Assembly: GCF_001306915.1 (NCBI RefSeq)
Contig: NZ_LJTC01000010.1
Coordinates: 108,693-172,692 of the forward strand
Length of the DNA stretch: 64,000 nucleotides
From: Pseudoalteromonas lipolytica
GTDB taxonomy: Bacteria; Pseudomonadota; Gammaproteobacteria; Enterobacterales; Alteromonadaceae
Direction of reading: 5' to 3'
Shown: piece by piece, positions 9,461 to 17,613 of the stretch
How positions within the stretch are numbered: position 1 is the stretch's first letter
Layout: the number at the start of each line of letters is the position of its first letter
The notes under the pieces: model-generated
Told to the model about the DNA's origin: nothing
Databases searched by the model: none
The model's input: the letters and a program-made list of their open reading frames with translations, nothing else
Program-made: the position numbers and the translations under genes

Positions 9461-9466
9461 ATTATA
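9461..9466 (-). promoter_or_regulatory. candidate -10 box of purEK at repeat junction
   Basis: The minus strand reads TATAAT here, about 62 bp before the purE start. The hexamer overlaps the outer end of the inverted-repeat element starting at 9464. A good -35 hexamer at 16-18 bp is not visible, so this is only a candidate. Confidence 0.4.
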
Positions 9467-9730
9467 TACCCAAACCACATCAAGATGCGAGTTTCAGTTG
9501 GAATTAAAAGCGATTTAGGCAAGGCATTGATTGCAAATAATAGTGGTTCTATTGTTAAAATCGATAACGCAGTATAAATCGCTTTTAAACCAACCCGTTG
9601 GGCGCTTCACAGGCACTCACTCTCATCGTTGTTACTTCTTAAAAGGGACTGCCATTTCTACAAAGTAACGCCTTGATATTAAGCACCTGTGAAACGCTGA
9701 ATTCTGTATCTTGATGTGGTTTGGGTATAT
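9464..9730. repeat. 267-bp inverted-repeat element (element 1)
   Basis: The element is bounded by a perfect 23-bp terminal inverted repeat (9464-9486 and 9708-9730) that begins ATATACCCAAACCACA. It has no believable ORF. The left half folds as a long hairpin: outer arms 9498-9516 and 9576-9593, a motif pair AGGCAAGGCA (9517-9526) and GATAACGCAG (9563-9572), and an apical stem AATAATAG/CTATTGTT with loop TGGTT. The right half holds another stem (arms near GCGCTTCACAGG and CCTGTGAAACGC). The same internal plan, with other stem sequences, occurs at 23947-24212. This reads as a small non-autonomous mobile element with conserved RNA- or DNA-level structure. It fills most of the purE-ybiT gap; the rest of the gap holds only the purE leader and the ybiT terminator. 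Confidence 0.85.
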
Positions 9731-9766
9731 CCCCTAACTCACATCAAGATACGACTCTAGAAGCAC

Positions 9767-9794
9767 AAAAAAGCCATGACATGCATGGCTTTTA
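9767..9794 (-). terminator. intrinsic terminator of ybiT
   Basis: The arms AAAAGCCATG and CATGGCTTTT form a stem with a five-base loop, and a T-run follows on the minus strand, 17 bp past the ybiT stop. Confidence 0.8.
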
Positions 9795-9810
9795 ATCACT
9801 CATCAACTAA

Positions 9811-11397
9811 TTAAGCTTCTTTGCTTGCTAGGTACTCAGTGTATGTACCTTTAAAGTCGATAACTTTGCCGTCTTTGATTTCCCAAATACGGTTAGCTAG
9901 TGATGATACAAATTGTCTATCGTGTGATACGAACAATAATGTCCCTTCGTATGCTTCAAGTGCTAAGTTAAGCGCTTCGATAGATTCCATATCCATGTGG
10001 TTGGTTGGCTCATCCATTAATAAGATGTTTGGTTTATGCATCATAATTTTGCCAAACAGCATACGGCCTTGCTCACCGCCTGAAATCACTTTTACTGACT
10101 TTTTGATATCGTTTTGTGAAAACAGCATACGACCTAAGAAACTACGAACAACTTGCTCGTCGTCACCTTCTTGTTGCCATTGTTCCATCCACTGGAATAA
10201 GTTCATGTCTTGTTCGAACTCGTCAGCATGGTCTTGTGCGTAGTAACCGATATTAGCGTTATCAGACCATTTAAATTCACCTTGTTTTGGTGCTAAACGA
10301 CCAGCAAGGGTATTTAATAGTGTGGTTTTACCAACACCGTTCTCACCGATAATTGCAATGCGCTCGCCTACTTCAACTAGGCCTTCAAGGCCAGTGAATA
10401 GTGTTTCTTCAAAGCCTTGCGTTAAATTTGTTAGCTCTAAGGCATTACGGAATAACTGCTTTTCTTGCTCAAAACGAATAAACGGGCTTTGACGAGAAGA
10501 TGCTTTAACTTCTTCAAGCTGAATTTTATCAATTTGTTTAGCACGTGATGTGGCTTGCTTTGCTTTTGAAGCGTTCGCAGAGAAGCGCGATACGAACTGT
10601 TGAAGTTCGGCAATTTGGCTTTTCTTCTTGGCATTTTCGCTTAGTAGACGCTCACGAGCTTGCGTTGCAGCAAACATGTACTCATCGTAATTACCTGGGT
10701 AAATACGAAGCTCACCGTAATCGATGTCGGCCATGTGTGTACAAACTGAGTTTAAGAAGTGACGGTCGTGCGAAATGATGATCATGGTACAGTCGCGCTG
10801 GTTTAACACGTCTTCTAACCATTTGATGGTGTAAATATCCAAGTTATTGGTAGGCTCATCCAGAAGCATGATATCTGGATCAGAGAACAGCACTTGTGCA
10901 AGTAACACTCGTAGTTTAAAACCCGGTGCGATTTCAGACATAGGGCCGTAGTGTTGCTCTGTGCCAATACCTACACCAATTAGTAACTCACCCGCTTTTG
11001 CTTCTGCTGAGTAACCATCCATTTCGGCAAACTCAGTTTCTAGGTCTGCTACACGCATACCGTCTTCTTCGCTCATCTCAGGTAAGCTGTAAATACGGTC
11101 ACGCTCTTTTTTTACTTCCCACAGCTCTTTATGACCCATGATTACTGTGTCGATTACAGAAAACTCTTCGTAAGCAAACTGGTCTTGGTTTAGTTTAGCA
11201 ATACGCTCGTTTGGATCTGTGCTAACATTGCCTGAAGATGGCTCTAGTTCACCACTTAGGATTTTCATGAAGGTTGATTTACCACAGCCATTCGCACCGA
11301 TTAAACCGTAACGGTTACCATCGCCAAATTTTGCTGAAATATTTTCGAATAAAGGTTTAGCACCAAATTGCATGGTGATATTAGCTGTACTAATGAT
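9811..11397 (-). CDS. ybiT: ABC-F translation factor YbiT, apparent ATC start codon
   Basis: An ABC-F protein with two ATPase domains and no membrane segments: Walker [20 protein letters not shown] and then [19 protein letters not shown], separated by a charged linker (ARERLL...[10 protein letters not shown]) that in this family reaches the ribosomal E site. It matches E. coli YbiT closely over its length. The first ATG (11373) lies inside the conserved N-terminus. In-frame upstream codons encode I-I-S-T-A-N-I-T before MQFG, aligning residue for residue with MLVSSNVT-MQFG of YbiT if the ATC at 11395-11397 is the initiator. A GGAGG (11406-11410) sits 8 bases from that ATC but 32 bases from the ATG. 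The ATT next to it is a second, less well spaced option. About 528 residues from the ATC. Confidence 0.9.
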   Translation of the reverse strand: MISTANITMQFGAKPLFENISAKFGDGNRYGLIGANGCGKSTFMKILSGELEPSSGNVSTDPNERIAKLNQDQFAYEEFSVIDTVIMGHKELWEVKKERDRIYSLPEMSEEDGMRVADLETEFAEMDGYSAEAKAGELLIGVGIGTEQHYGPMSEIAPGFKLRVLLAQVLFSDPDIMLLDEPTNNLDIYTIKWLEDVLNQRDCTMIIISHDRHFLNSVCTHMADIDYGELRIYPGNYDEYMFAATQARERLLSENAKKKSQIAELQQFVSRFSANASKAKQATSRAKQIDKIQLEEVKASSRQSPFIRFEQEKQLFRNALELTNLTQGFEETLFTGLEGLVEVGERIAIIGENGVGKTTLLNTLAGRLAPKQGEFKWSDNANIGYYAQDHADEFEQDMNLFQWMEQWQQEGDDEQVVRSFLGRMLFSQNDIKKSVKVISGGEQGRMLFGKIMMHKPNILLMDEPTNHMDMESIEALNLALEAYEGTLLFVSHDRQFVSSLANRIWEIKDGKVIDFKGTYTEYLASKEA

Positions 11398-11405
11398 AGC
11401 GGTAC

Positions 11406-11410
11406 CCTCC
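11406..11410 (-). promoter_or_regulatory. ybiT: strong Shine-Dalgarno that decides the ybiT start
   Basis: The minus strand reads GGAGG here, 8 bases before ATC (11397), 11 before ATT (11394) and 32 before the first ATG (11373). Only the non-ATG codons are in normal range. Confidence 0.75.
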
Positions 11411-11527
11411 AGCGGGTAAAAAGTAAAACGAAACTGCGGGCAATTTTAAACTAAAGCCGCTTGGCACGCCATGAAAGATTAGTTAAATCAATTCCTCAAT
11501 TTACAACTGAAATTGTTAGGTCTACAT

Positions 11528-11571
11528 TTAGTGAACACGCTCACTTTTATTAGTGAACGCGCTCACTTTTA
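11528..11571. promoter_or_regulatory. tandem 22-bp operator upstream of tetR-like gene
   Basis: Two directly adjacent 22-bp copies (11528-11549 and 11550-11571) differ at one base. Each contains the near-palindrome AGTGA-N6-TCACT. The 22-bp period is close to two helical turns, so two dimers would bind the same DNA face. The site lies 30 bp before the TetR-family gene and between it and divergent ybiT, so autoregulation and control of ybiT are both possible. Confidence 0.7.
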
Positions 11572-11601
11572 AATTTAACTTTAAAAATTAAGATATTAGC
11601 T

Positions 11602-12123
11602 ATGGGTAATTACGATAAGACACATCAGCATATTTTAAATGTTGCTTGGCAACTTTTTTCTAAACATGGATTCAATGAAACCTCTACACGGCAAATATCT
11701 TCTACTTGTGGTATTGCAATCGGTACTTTGTTTAAACATTTTGATAGTAAAATTGCGATTTTAGAAGCATGTCTTGATCTAAGGTTTCATGACGTATTAG
11801 AACTTGCCAAAGAAACCGACATTCACCGCCCTCCTCGTCTTAAAATCAATCATTATGCTCAATACTTTTATCAATTTTACTGTTTACATCACCGCTTTTA
11901 TAAAGTGCTTTTTAGCCAACGCTTGTTCTGCAAAACCTTTCAACAACAACACATGGAACTAATTCAATCATTAGTATTTGCCGATCAACCCCAATTTAAT
12001 AAAGTTAAAGCTGCTATATTACTCGACTGCTATTTTATGACCTTATTGTATGGCTTAGGCGCTGAAACTCCGAATACAAAATTGATGCTGAGAACGCTGA
12101 GTCAGAAAGTGTCTATATTTTAA
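11602..12123 (+). CDS. TetR-family transcriptional regulator
   Basis: A 173-residue protein with a TetR-type N-terminal helix-turn-helix: ILNVAWQLFSKHGFNETSTRQISSTCGI reads as helix 1 plus the HTH (about residues 11-40), with the typical GTLFKHFDSK ending near residue 51. The C-terminal ligand domain is short and shows no identifiable ligand class. The tandem AGTGA-N6-TCACT operator just upstream makes autorepression likely. A porin gene follows 171 bp later on the same strand and could belong to its regulon. Neighbouring genes give no firm hint of the inducer. Confidence 0.88.
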   Translation: MGNYDKTHQHILNVAWQLFSKHGFNETSTRQISSTCGIAIGTLFKHFDSKIAILEACLDLRFHDVLELAKETDIHRPPRLKINHYAQYFYQFYCLHHRFYKVLFSQRLFCKTFQQQHMELIQSLVFADQPQFNKVKAAILLDCYFMTLLYGLGAETPNTKLMLRTLSQKVSIF

Positions 12124-12160
12124 GCTCACTAACTCATTGATAATTCGATATTGTGAACCT

Positions 12161-12214
12161 AAAGTGAATAATTTTTCCTCAAACAAGGTTTGTTGCATGA
12201 TAATTTTTCACTTT
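12161..12214. other. 13-bp imperfect inverted repeat upstream of porin gene
   Basis: AAAGTGAATAATT (12161-12173) and AATTTTTCACTTT (12202-12214) are inverted copies with one mismatch, 28 bp apart. They may be an operator pair or the base of a hairpin after the tetR-like gene. No T-run follows, so it is not a standard terminator. Confidence 0.4.
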
Positions 12215-12294
12215 TGACCCAATTTTAGCTTTGATAATCTCCGACTCTTAACTAAATTATACCTATTAGGGACAATATTTAATCAAGGTACATT

Positions 12295-13503
12295 ATGAAA
12301 AGAACACACGCTGCCTTTTTTGTTGCGGGCATGATAAGCATGCCTACAGCGAATGCCATCGAGATCTACAACGATCAAACCAATAGTGTCACTATAGGTG
12401 GCTTTATAGATGCAAGGGTTATTAATACACAAGGTGAAACAGAAGTAGTTAATGGTGCATCACGAATCAATTTAGATTTTAAGCGTCAATTAAAAAATAG
12501 CTGGCAAGCCTTGGCATTATTAGAATGGGGTGTAAACCCTGTTGGTAGTAGTGACATTATTTATAATAATCGCTTTGAATCGATTCAAGATGAGTTTTTA
12601 TATAACCGACTTGGCTATGTTGGCCTTAAACATGAAGACTATGGTCAAATTACATTAGGCAAACAATGGGGTGCATGGTATGACGTTGTTTATAACACCA
12701 ACTACAGTTTAGTGTGGGATGGTAACGCCGCGGGTGTTTATACCTACAATAAAGATGACGGTGCAGTAAATGGTACTGGTCGCGGTGATAAAGTACTACA
12801 GTATCGTAATACGTGGGGAAAATTTCATCTTGCCCTACAAGCGCAACTAAAATCAGATGACTTTTATACCTGCGACATTGCAGACATATCACGAAGTTCA
12901 TGTGAACTGTTATTTAATCAAGGTAATGCCGCAGCTCAAAGAGTAGAGTTTAATTCAACCTATGGTGCGGCTATCACCTACAATGCAACAAATAATTTAA
13001 AATTTACTGCAGGGGTTAACCGAGGTGAATTTGATATTGTTTATGCAAACGGTCGCGATCAACTCGTTACAGATCTTATCTATGGTGTTGGTGTTACTTA
13101 TGGTGATTTTTATAAACCAGGCTGGTATGCATCAGCAAATATAAATAAAAACGAAAACCACGACACCGACAACTTAGGACGCTTAATCAAAGATGCCGTT
13201 GGTTTAGAGTCAATTCTAAGTTATCGCTTTGATAATGACATTCGTACTTTTGTTGCCTATAACGTATTTGATGCAGGTAGTGACTATGTTATTCAGCCTA
13301 ATTTTAATGCCGACCCTGAAGATGTGTTTAAACGCCAATTTGCAGTTTTAGGTGTGCACTACTTTATGGCTGAAGATACCATTTTATATATCGAAGCTCG
13401 TAAGGATTTTAGTGACTTTTCAAGTAATGACGCAGAGCAAGAAACACAGATGTCTCAAACCGAAGATGACGGTATAGCTATCGGTTTTAATTACACTTTG
13501 TAG
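12295..13503 (+). CDS. outer-membrane porin (general/OmpC-like family)
   Basis: A 402-residue protein with a signal peptide ending near TANA and the alternating aromatic/polar strands of a trimeric porin. The start of the mature chain (VTIGGFIDARV), the phrase YNRLGYVGLKHEDYGQITLGKQWG and the terminal GFNYTL with a C-terminal hydrophobic residue are all typical of gram-negative porins. The LGKQ segment corresponds to the conserved R/KxxxG region before the constriction loop. It should allow diffusion of small solutes through the outer membrane; substrate preference is unknown. It is monocistronic with a terminator directly after, and an inverted repeat lies upstream that may control it. Confidence 0.88.
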   Translation: MKRTHAAFFVAGMISMPTANAIEIYNDQTNSVTIGGFIDARVINTQGETEVVNGASRINLDFKRQLKNSWQALALLEWGVNPVGSSDIIYNNRFESIQDEFLYNRLGYVGLKHEDYGQITLGKQWGAWYDVVYNTNYSLVWDGNAAGVYTYNKDDGAVNGTGRGDKVLQYRNTWGKFHLALQAQLKSDDFYTCDIADISRSSCELLFNQGNAAAQRVEFNSTYGAAITYNATNNLKFTAGVNRGEFDIVYANGRDQLVTDLIYGVGVTYGDFYKPGWYASANINKNENHDTDNLGRLIKDAVGLESILSYRFDNDIRTFVAYNVFDAGSDYVIQPNFNADPEDVFKRQFAVLGVHYFMAEDTILYIEARKDFSDFSSNDAEQETQMSQTEDDGIAIGFNYTL

Positions 13504-13516
13504 TTACGATAAACAC

Positions 13517-13540
13517 TAAGCCCACTATTGTGGGCTTTAA
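13517..13540 (+). terminator. intrinsic terminator after porin gene
   Basis: The stem AAGCCCAC/GTGGGCTT with a short loop and following T residues lies 14 bp after the porin stop. Confidence 0.75.
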
Positions 13541-13568
13541 ACTCGCGATAAATCACTTACGTACATAT

Positions 13569-13952
13569 TCAATACATTGAGTTACCATTCAAAGTCTCTT
13601 GTGGGATCTGTTGTATTGAATCCCAGTGTTCAACAATCTTGCCATTTTCATCAAACCGAAAGAAATCCATAGTGACATATTGGTCATTACCAGGCCATAT
13701 TTGGTGAGTATGAAGCGCAACAAGATTACATTCTGCTATAGCACGAACAAAATCAATTTTCTTATCTGGATATTCATTATGCATTTTTTCAAAATAGGTA
13801 ATGAATGAGGCTGTTCCATCACCAACTAAAGGATTATGTTGTATGTATACTTCGCCTACATACTTTTCAACCGCTAGAGATGGATTTCCTAGATAAGCGG
13901 TTTTGTAAAACTCAATAGCATTTCTCTTATTTAATTCTAAATCAACCGACAT
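13569..13952 (-). CDS. SnoaL-like / NTF2-fold protein
   Basis: A 127-residue protein with the SnoaL-like polyketide cyclase layout of the NTF2 fold: an N-terminal helix (RNAIEFYKTAYLGN), YIQHNPLVGDG after it, and a C-terminal FFRFDENGKIVEHWDSIQ strand pair. Members of this group are often annotated as predicted SnoaL-like aldol condensation enzymes, but their roles in non-producing bacteria are mostly unknown. The His in IQHNP and the Asp in EHWD are family-conserved. It stands alone between the porin gene (convergent) and the GGDEF operon. No operon partner suggests its substrate. Confidence 0.8.
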   Translation of the reverse strand: MSVDLELNKRNAIEFYKTAYLGNPSLAVEKYVGEVYIQHNPLVGDGTASFITYFEKMHNEYPDKKIDFVRAIAECNLVALHTHQIWPGNDQYVTMDFFRFDENGKIVEHWDSIQQIPQETLNGNSMY

Positions 13953-14271
13953 TTAGCACCTCTTCACAAATTTGTTGATTATGCTTGTATTTAAGAAATG
14001 TAAGACAAGCTAATTACACATTTTACTAAAGCATAATAGTTCCTTTTCTGAATATTCTATTTCTACCAGAGCTATTAACTGATAACTAGCCAGAAAAGTT
14101 AGCAATGGAGCGTTCAAATTTCCGATAAAAACGAATGACGGTTACACTTCACTTTATGAAATAGCTTATATGTTACGTATGTTGGAATAGGTATGTGTTA
14201 GCAGAAAAGTAAACTATTAATCTTTAAGCGAATCTAAAATGTATTCAGTACCAGTAAACCAAACTAGCACT
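13953..14271. other. intergenic region without recognised feature
   Basis: This 319-bp gap separates the 3' end of the GGDEF gene from the start of the SnoaL-like gene. It is A+T rich. I found no convincing ORF, tRNA, terminator with a T-run or long repeat. It presumably contains the promoter of the SnoaL-like gene on the minus strand. Confidence 0.5.
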
Positions 14272-15156
14272 TTAAGCACCTTCAAAATTTACTACACGCG
14301 AACGGCCATTCTCTTTAGCAATATAAAGTGCTTTATCAGCATTATTCAAAAGCTCATCAAGTGAAATGCCGTCTTTACCATACACAGCAACACCTGCGCT
14401 AAACGACATGCCTATATTTGAATTATCAGGTGTCATTAGCTTTATGGTCTTAGTTGTTTGAAGTAGTTTTTCTGTATTGGCAAAACAAAACGTGTCTTTA
14501 ATGTTTATTTGAATAAGGCAAAACTCTTCACCGCCAAGTCTTGCAAAATAACACGTATCATCAATGCTATCTTTTACATGCTTCGCAAAGGTGACTAATA
14601 CTTGGTCGCCAAAATCATGGCCAAATGAATCATTAAAACGCTTAAAGTGATCAAGATCGATAAGTGAAACAGTACAACTAAATTCTTCATGTTTTGATTG
14701 TAACTGACTGAATTTTGCAAACAAGGCTCGCCTATTTGGGACATTTGTTAATTGGTCAGTATGAGCAAGTTCAAACATTTGCTTACTGTAGTCTTCTAAG
14801 AGAGTGTTTGTTCGGTTAAACAAAAACTGGTTTCTCTTAAGTTCGGTTATATCCTCACCTTCAACAATGACGTGCTCACCGACTACATTGGCAGTAAATC
14901 TAAAAATATGACGATATGAAGCATCATTAATTTCCACTTCAAGCTTATCTGTATCATTTTCTAATAATTTCGAAATAATTAATTGTAATAAGCTTCTGTT
15001 AGTTGGATTGTTCGATGCATCTAGATAATGCTGTGCAACAAGTTGAAATGAGTTGTTTTGAAATACTACCTTGTGTTCATTAGCCGACAAAACAACGACA
15101 GGTAACTGCAAATAATTTAAAACAGAATAATCCGCGTTGTTTTGTTCTAATGACAT
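14272..15156 (-). CDS. PAS-GGDEF diguanylate cyclase partnered with a truncated globin
   Basis: A 294-residue soluble protein. Residues 1-105 read as a PAS-like domain (LQLPVVVLSANEHKVVFQNNSF), followed by a short helical linker (to about 130) and a GGDEF domain starting at AHTDQLTNVPNRRALF. The active-site motif is GGEEF at 208-212 with LIDLDHFKRFND intact, so it should make cyclic di-GMP. The product-inhibition site (RxxD before the A-loop) reads D-D-T-C at 199-202, so feedback control is probably absent. The start overlaps the end of the globin gene by 10 bp, so the two should be made together; the PAS domain or the globin may be the sensory input. Confidence 0.9.
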   Translation of the reverse strand: MSLEQNNADYSVLNYLQLPVVVLSANEHKVVFQNNSFQLVAQHYLDASNNPTNRSLLQLIISKLLENDTDKLEVEINDASYRHIFRFTANVVGEHVIVEGEDITELKRNQFLFNRTNTLLEDYSKQMFELAHTDQLTNVPNRRALFAKFSQLQSKHEEFSCTVSLIDLDHFKRFNDSFGHDFGDQVLVTFAKHVKDSIDDTCYFARLGGEEFCLIQINIKDTFCFANTEKLLQTTKTIKLMTPDNSNIGMSFSAGVAVYGKDGISLDELLNNADKALYIAKENGRSRVVNFEGA

Positions 15157-15506
15157 ACGATAAAGTCTCGTTTTGTTTCAAGCTTAGCTATGACTTGCTT
15201 CGCGTCGTCTTCTGATATTCCTTGTTCAGAAAATGTAAGCGACAAGATATTTATCATTTCTTGCCAATCTTTAAGATTAATACCTAAATTTTTATGGGCT
15301 TGTGCTAGCTGTTCATCACTGATGTAATCAGGTCCACCCATTAAAGATGAGATAAAACTTGTTTGATGATGAATTAACCTTTCCATGTTGGTATGTTTAA
15401 AATGAGCATTAAGGGTTTCTGACTTCAAAATATTGTCATAAAACTTTTCTATGACTTTATAAATTCGAGAAAAACCACCGTATTTGATAAACAAAGAAGA
15501 TTCCAC
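15147..15506 (-). CDS. truncated hemoglobin, group I type
   Basis: A 119-residue 2-on-2 globin. Hallmarks are the N-terminal YGGFSRIYKVIEKFYDNIL, with the B10 tyrosine at residue 23, the GGP turn (57-59) and QAHKNLGI, with the proximal heme histidine at residue 71. It should bind heme and O2 or NO. The gene is first in a two-gene unit whose second gene is a PAS-GGDEF cyclase, overlapping by 10 bp. A role as gas sensor or NO scavenger feeding c-di-GMP signalling is inferred from this coupling. An AGGA ribosome-binding site precedes the ATG at 15506. The 284 bp upstream hold no gene and no motif I can name. Confidence 0.9.
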   Translation of the reverse strand: MESSLFIKYGGFSRIYKVIEKFYDNILKSETLNAHFKHTNMERLIHHQTSFISSLMGGPDYISDEQLAQAHKNLGINLKDWQEMINILSLTFSEQGISEDDAKQVIAKLETKRDFIVCH

Positions 15507-15790
15507 ATCGAGTCCTGTATTATCGATAAATATTTAAGTAACTAATAAGGCACCACAAAAGATGACAAGAAAGTCTGCAAGCTATTGATATTTAAATTAT
15601 AGAAAGGAAAAGAGATTTTGCATTTTTGAATAAGCAAATAATGGGATTATTCTCATTTGTTGCACGTGAATATTAATAGCCCCTCTTACACACCATCTGT
15701 TGATTTAAAAATCTTAAATTCAAAGATATTTGCCGAGATTGAAATAAACTTCAAAACAGTATGATGTGTTCTTTTTATGATTAATGGCTA

Positions 15791-16102
15791 TTACAATGAA
15801 TAATCACGTTCTACTTTAGCAATACGCGTTGTAAAGGCGCTGTACCATTTGTCTTTGCCGAGCTGTTGGGCGTTTAAGTGCTCAACGTTTTGTTTCCAGG
15901 CTTTTATCGCATCTAAGTTTTGCCAATACGACACCGTAATACCCATACCATCACGAACAGACTCCATACCTAAATACCCAGGTTGTTGCTCTGCGAGTTC
16001 TACCATTCTATTAGCCACTTCTTCATAACCGGCGGTATCATCTGATAAGGTATTCGTAAAAATCACGGCGTAATATGGCGGTTTTGGTGTATTCGCTATC
16101 AT
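15791..16102 (-). CDS. antibiotic biosynthesis monooxygenase-like (ABM) domain protein
   Basis: A 103-residue single-domain protein of the dimeric ferredoxin-like ABM fold: YYAVIFTNTLSDD at the start, QQPGYLGMESVRD in the middle and ISYWQNLDAIKAWKQN-like helix (VSYWQNLDAIKAWKQ) in the second half. Such proteins are often heme- or quinol-acting small monooxygenases or simply of unknown function. It follows the GFA-family gene after 5 bp and is probably co-transcribed with it and the DUF3859 gene. The substrate is unknown. Confidence 0.85.
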   Translation of the reverse strand: MIANTPKPPYYAVIFTNTLSDDTAGYEEVANRMVELAEQQPGYLGMESVRDGMGITVSYWQNLDAIKAWKQNVEHLNAQQLGKDKWYSAFTTRIAKVERDYSL

Positions 16103-16107
16103 GGCTG

Positions 16108-16518
16108 TTACTTCCCTCTACTTGGTTCAAAACCATCATAACATGGGATTTCTTTGTTAAACGTATCCCAATTTGCTTTAGAGCTTACAAAGTTATGGCT
16201 GATCGGGCGCTCATTTATATCGCTATCTAATAAACCTAAGCGAATACGTAAGCGGCTTGGGTCATCTTTATTCTCGCTATAAATAGGCGAACCACAACAG
16301 CTACAAAAATAACGAATTCTGCCGGGTTTAAATTCAAACGCACTTAGATGCAGCTTTCCTTCAGTGAGGTTAAAACCATCTCGTTGAATAAAGCCATTGG
16401 TTGCGTAGGCTGTGCCTGAGTTTTTACGACATAAAGAACAATGACAATGAATAATTGAGTCTATGCCACCAGCAATAGTTACTTTTACTTTGCTGCACAA
16501 ACAACTTCCTTGATACAT
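16108..16518 (-). CDS. GFA family (Mss4-fold) zinc protein
   Basis: A 136-residue protein of the glutathione-dependent formaldehyde-activating (GFA) family. Cysteine clusters expected for zinc binding are all present: GSCLCSKV (Cys6, Cys8), HCHCSLC (about residues 25-31) and YFCSCCGSPIY (about 70-80). The biochemical role of most members, including any glutathione chemistry, is not proven. It sits in a compact same-strand group with an ABM-domain gene (5 bp downstream) and a DUF3859 gene (21 bp upstream). Confidence 0.88.
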   Translation of the reverse strand: MYQGSCLCSKVKVTIAGGIDSIIHCHCSLCRKNSGTAYATNGFIQRDGFNLTEGKLHLSAFEFKPGRIRYFCSCCGSPIYSENKDDPSRLRIRLGLLDSDINERPISHNFVSSKANWDTFNKEIPCYDGFEPSRGK

Positions 16519-16539
16519 AGTCCCTCTCAGGTTTAAAGA

Positions 16540-16971
16540 TTAATAACCGCGATGCTTCCAAAATTCAGTGGCAGTGCCTTCGGCTTCCTTTAATAAGTTA
16601 AAGGATTTATCAGCGATTATATGGCCATTTAACTCAATAGTCATGCGCCAAATACCTACTTTATTGTCAACAGGTGCCCATATCGTATCACCTAAATAAA
16701 ACTGCCAATCGTTTGTTTTAACGTACTGTTCGCCCTCAAACGGTGGCATGATCTCGCCATCTTCATCCGGAATATCTGGGTGGTAAACGCAAAATTTAAT
16801 TTTTTGTCCTTTGGCCTTTTTAATGTTAACTATAAAGCCAAATTCAATATCTAACTGTGCAGGAACGTCTGTTGTAAATTCGGTAATTTGAGGCAGGTCT
16901 TTCTCTTTTGCATCCCAATGACTGTAAATGCCGTAACTTTCAATACTGGTAATTGGTTTGGCTTTTGCCAT
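16540..16971 (-). CDS. DUF3859 domain protein
   Basis: A 143-residue cytoplasmic protein matching DUF3859 as I recall it: SIESYGIY at the start, a central LDIEFGFIVNIKKAKGQKI strand region and a WRMTIELNG near the end. Function is unknown. No signal peptide or membrane helix is visible. It is the first of three closely spaced minus-strand genes (DUF3859, GFA family, ABM domain), which could be an operon. Confidence 0.75.
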   Translation of the reverse strand: MAKAKPITSIESYGIYSHWDAKEKDLPQITEFTTDVPAQLDIEFGFIVNIKKAKGQKIKFCVYHPDIPDEDGEIMPPFEGEQYVKTNDWQFYLGDTIWAPVDNKVGIWRMTIELNGHIIADKSFNLLKEAEGTATEFWKHRGY

Positions 16972-17053
16972 AGCTGCAAGCGCTCCTTTTTTAAAATAAG
17001 GCGCTATTTTATAGTAGCAACTCTAGCAGAACAAGATTGTACTATTATAGTAA

Positions 17054-17533
17054 TTAGCTAACGTGCTTTACCCAGTGCGAGTCATGTTGTTGAAAACCAC
17101 ATTTAGTTAAAAGTTTAATACTGGCGCTGTTATTTTGGTTAACTAAAGCTAACACACTGTTTATGGGAGCAGGTACAAAGGTCGTGAGTTTTTCAAATAG
17201 CATATCTAGTACCTTTTGCATTATTCCTTTGCCAAAGTATTGTGACGACAACTCAAACCCCAACATGCCCTGCCCGTCAATTATGTTAAATATGCCTACG
17301 CTGCCAATAACCTGCCCACTACTTCGTAAAACAATAACTAAACGAATGCCTTGTTGATTATAAAAACGTTCTATGTCGCCTTGAATAAAGTCGTACACGT
17401 CACCTTTCGTTATGTCAGCTCCGTAATCATTAAACGTTTGTACTTGCGGTTCTTTTAAAATATTCCATATCGCTTGGCAATCTCTATGACGAATTGGGCG
17501 TAAGTCAAAGGCTAAGTCATCGTGGCTAGACAC
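17054..17533 (-). CDS. GNAT-family N-acetyltransferase
   Basis: A 159-residue protein with the GNAT fold of the RimJ/RimL type: it begins LRPIRHRDCQAIWNILKEPQVQ, has a QVIGSVGIFNI strand, the acetyl-CoA loop region SSQYFGKGIMQKVLDMLFE (the Q/RxxGxG/A motif reads YFGKGI), and VLALVNQNNSASIKLLTKCGF near the end. It probably acetylates a protein N-terminus or small amine. It is an isolated gene, divergent from the small ORF at 17614. The substrate cannot be predicted. Confidence 0.88.
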   Translation of the reverse strand: MSSHDDLAFDLRPIRHRDCQAIWNILKEPQVQTFNDYGADITKGDVYDFIQGDIERFYNQQGIRLVIVLRSSGQVIGSVGIFNIIDGQGMLGFELSSQYFGKGIMQKVLDMLFEKLTTFVPAPINSVLALVNQNNSASIKLLTKCGFQQHDSHWVKHVS

Positions 17534-17613
17534 GTTAATTTCTTCTTTTTGCTTTATGAGCTGGCATTATTGTCTTACTATAAACGCAATTTCAAGCAAT
17601 TAGATTAAGTTCG

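Noticed and set aside
9317..9577. Plus-strand open frame overlapping the purE start and element 1
   Set aside because: It is antisense to purE, continues into the non-coding repeat and shows no protein family features.
9821..10243. 140-codon plus-strand frame antisense to ybiT
   Set aside because: It mirrors the well-conserved ybiT coding frame and has Ser/Cys-rich, non-protein-like composition.
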